64,000 nucleotides of DNA from Myxococcales bacterium (GTDB lineage: Bacteria > Myxococcota_A > Bradymonadia > UBA7976 > UBA1532): the NCBI GenBank assembly GCA_002731825.1, contig PCCS01000034.1:1-64000 (forward strand). The letters run 5' to 3'. The position numbers and the translations under genes are program-made. A model generated the notes under the pieces. The model searched no databases and was not told the origin of the DNA. It saw only the letters and a list, made by a program, of their open reading frames with translations. Shown piece after piece: positions 62,385-64,000 of this stretch. Numbering within the stretch: position 1 is the first letter of the stretch; each line of letters opens with the position of its first letter.

Positions 62385-63059
62385 ATGTGCAGATTAATTT
62401 GGGGTTTTTGCCTGGTTACAGTCCTATCTATCTACGGCTGTGGAGACGGGACACAATCGAATGCCGCTGAAGGTGATGTTGTGAATCTCATCACTGAGGG
62501 TCAGCCCGATGCCACAGTCCCCATGGACCAGGCCGATTCTGATAGACCGGATGAACCAGGAGACATTCCGCCGGCTGATTTACCCACGACAATGAGTTGT
62601 GATGAACTCACAGCCCGCTGGCCGTCAGATTGGGTGTCTTTAGAGGCCGCGGTGCTGGAGCTTGTCAACGAACGAAGAGCGAGCATGCAAGATTGTGGTA
62701 GCGCAGGGCGCTTTAGTCCCGTACCGCCCCTCGAAGGCCATCCGTTGTTGGATTGTGCGGCTAGACGCCATTCCTTAGATATGGCTCAGCGCGGTTTTTT
62801 TGACCATGTCAATCCGGACGGTGACGCACCCGATGCGCGAATTTTAGTCACTGGATACCAACCCAGGGCGATGGGCGAAAATATCGCCGCTGGCGCAATG
62901 ACAGCAGACGATGTGGTCGAGGGCTGGATGAACAGTGATGGCCACTGCCGAAACATCATGGATGGCAGCTTCCAACAGCTCGGCGTGGGCTATATCTTCG
63001 ATGCGGACGTCCAATATAACCGCTATTGGACCCAAGTATTTGGCACTGAGCGAAATTGA
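62385..63059 (+). CDS. CAP/SCP-domain lipoprotein
   Basis: 224 aa from ATG 62385 after GGAGAG. Lipobox SIYGCGD, then a disordered acidic linker of about 50 residues. The CAP domain has RHSLDMAQRGFFDHVNPDG, MGENIAAGAMT, VEGWMNSDGHCRNIM and YWTQVFG, retaining the His/Glu set of the family. Bacterial CAP proteins are secreted; roles in sterol, protease or wall binding are debated. It lies 36 bp after the MCE gene and may be cotranscribed. Confidence 0.88.
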   Translation: MCRLIWGFCLVTVLSIYGCGDGTQSNAAEGDVVNLITEGQPDATVPMDQADSDRPDEPGDIPPADLPTTMSCDELTARWPSDWVSLEAAVLELVNERRASMQDCGSAGRFSPVPPLEGHPLLDCAARRHSLDMAQRGFFDHVNPDGDAPDARILVTGYQPRAMGENIAAGAMTADDVVEGWMNSDGHCRNIMDGSFQQLGVGYIFDADVQYNRYWTQVFGTERN

Positions 63060-63060
63060 A

Positions 63061-64000
63061 TTAGGGTGTCTCAACCAGGGTTGCAACACCCTGTCCAACA
63101 CCGACGCAAAGAGTCGCAAGGCCACGGCCACCACCGCGCTTACGCAGTGCATGGAGTAAGGTGGTCATGATGCGGGCGCCGCTACAGCCAAGGGGATGAC
63201 CAAGGGCGATAGCACCGCCATTGACATTGACCTTACTCTCATCCATTCCCGCCGTTTGCATGACGGCCAGAGATTGAGCGGCAAACGCTTCATTGAGCTC
63301 GATTAGGTCAACCTGCGCCAAATCGACACCGGCCCTATTTAAGCATTTCTCTGTCGCGGGGACCGGGCCAATGCCCATAATTCTTGGATTCACTCCAGCG
63401 GCTGCGGCGCCTTTATAAAAACCGAGAATCTCCAGCCCTGACGCCTCTGCGCGTTGACGCTCCATGAGGACGAGTGCCGAAGCACCGTCGTTCAATGTAC
63501 TGCTGTTGCCAGCTGTGACACTGCCCTCATCTTTACGAAACGCGGGCCTCAAACGGGCGAGTTTTTCAAGACTCGTGTCCGCCCGTGGGCCTTCATCGGT
63601 ATCGATGCTCAGCGCGGGGCCTTTACGCTGAGGCACCTCAACGGTCAGCAGTTCTGCGTCGAATGAGCCATTTGCCTGGGCCGCCAAGGCTTTCTGATGG
63701 CTAGACAGGGCAAACTGGTCTTGTGCCTCGCGGGAAATATGATGCCGGTCAACTAAATTTTCGGCTGTAAATCCCATGCCCTCTAACGGGAAGAGTGCTT
63801 CCATGGCAGGGTTAGGAAAACGCCATCCGAGAGACGTATCATAGACGGTGACATTGCCTACAGGGAATGCGGCTGATGCCTTTGGCATCACCCATGGGGC
63901 GCGACTCATTGACTCAACGCCTCCAGCGACCATCACATCTGCATCACCAACTTGGATAGCCCTCGCGGCTTGATTAATTGCGCTTAGGCCTGATGCGCAG
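63061..64000 (-). CDS. Thiolase / acetyl-CoA acetyltransferase (5' end cut by window)
   Basis: 312 visible codons; the frame is open to the window edge at 64000, so the N-terminus is missing. The acyl-accepting Cys is at 63997-63999 in the [12 protein letters not shown] motif. [38 protein letters not shown] and the second catalytic Cys in CVGVGQG follow. [10 protein letters not shown] resembles beta-ketoadipyl-CoA thiolases (PcaF type), but acetyl-CoA acetyltransferase is equally possible. Converges on the CAP gene with a 1-bp gap. Confidence 0.93.
   Translation of the reverse strand, partial: CASGLSAINQAARAIQVGDADVMVAGGVESMSRAPWVMPKASAAFPVGNVTVYDTSLGWRFPNPAMEALFPLEGMGFTAENLVDRHHISREAQDQFALSSHQKALAAQANGSFDAELLTVEVPQRKGPALSIDTDEGPRADTSLEKLARLRPAFRKDEGSVTAGNSSTLNDGASALVLMERQRAEASGLEILGFYKGAAAAGVNPRIMGIGPVPATEKCLNRAGVDLAQVDLIELNEAFAAQSLAVMQTAGMDESKVNVNGGAIALGHPLGCSGARIMTTLLHALRKRGGGRGLATLCVGVGQGVATLVETP

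Noticed and set aside
1-64000. CRISPR arrays, insertion sequences, prophage or attachment sites
   Set aside because: No regularly spaced repeats, transposase, integrase or phage genes were seen.

Overview
The window is 64 kb of a Gram-negative chromosome of moderate GC. It is tightly packed, with many 4-bp ATGA stop/start overlaps and several convergent genes that overlap at their 3' ends. The best guess for the lineage is Myxococcota or Bradymonadota (former deltaproteobacteria). The reasons are a MYXO-CTERM-like C-terminus on a secreted matrixin protease, a Ser/Thr kinase with PEGA domains, an enhancer-binding-protein-type regulator, orphan sensor kinases, many Cys-rich lipoproteins, and outer-membrane barrels. 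No rRNA, tRNA, CRISPR array, phage or insertion sequence was found. The annotation rests on reading translated motifs; no database search was run.

Layout. 1-9.4 kb: a Gly-rich/Cys-rich lipoprotein (cut by the window edge), a PHM-like copper monooxygenase lipoprotein, RbgA, a small barrel, MsrB, a ketopantoate-reductase-like protein, a metallophosphoesterase, YaeQ, an M18 aminopeptidase and a GT2-TPR glycosyltransferase. 9.4-13 kb: a cysteine desulfurase/ThiI pair and HemW. 13-17.9 kb: grpE-dnaK-dnaJ, then an M15 peptidase that overlaps dnaJ. 17.9-23.3 kb: AmpG, a MoxR ATPase and TopA, with a perfect 12-bp inverted repeat between the last two. 23.2-32 kb (minus strand): a seven-gene operon-like run encoding a zinc-ribbon membrane protein, an intact histidine kinase, ThiL, two CNNM/CBS proteins and two membrane kinases with opposite defects. 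32-41 kb: SEC-C protein, PlsC-like acyltransferase, ArfB, an ATC-hydrolase-family protein, DUF1415, MATE, DUF5916 and FIST. 41-50 kb: the matrixin pair, a Cys-rich lipoprotein, an M48 lipoprotein, an EBP-like regulator with altered catalytic motifs followed by two membrane proteins, and a GPx-like lipoprotein. 50-56 kb: a PEGA/TPR protein facing a PEGA Ser/Thr kinase, and an ABC transporter whose permease carries a Cys-rich insert. 56-62.3 kb: a barrel, threonine aldolase, a TPR lipoprotein and a five-gene MCE/Mla-type lipid transporter with two different ATPases and two different permeases. The end holds a CAP-domain lipoprotein and a partial thiolase.

The two most interesting signals are both cases of apparent division of labour between adjacent paralogues. 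First, at 23.2-26.8 kb one kinase has an intact ATP-binding domain but Asp in place of the phospho-acceptor His, while its overlapping neighbour has the His but no recognisable ATP-binding motifs. Second, at 58.4-61.3 kb the two MCE-transporter ATPases carry reciprocal changes, one in the Walker B catalytic residue and the other in the signature motif. That arrangement predicts one canonical and one degenerate ATP site, as in asymmetric heterodimeric ABC exporters.
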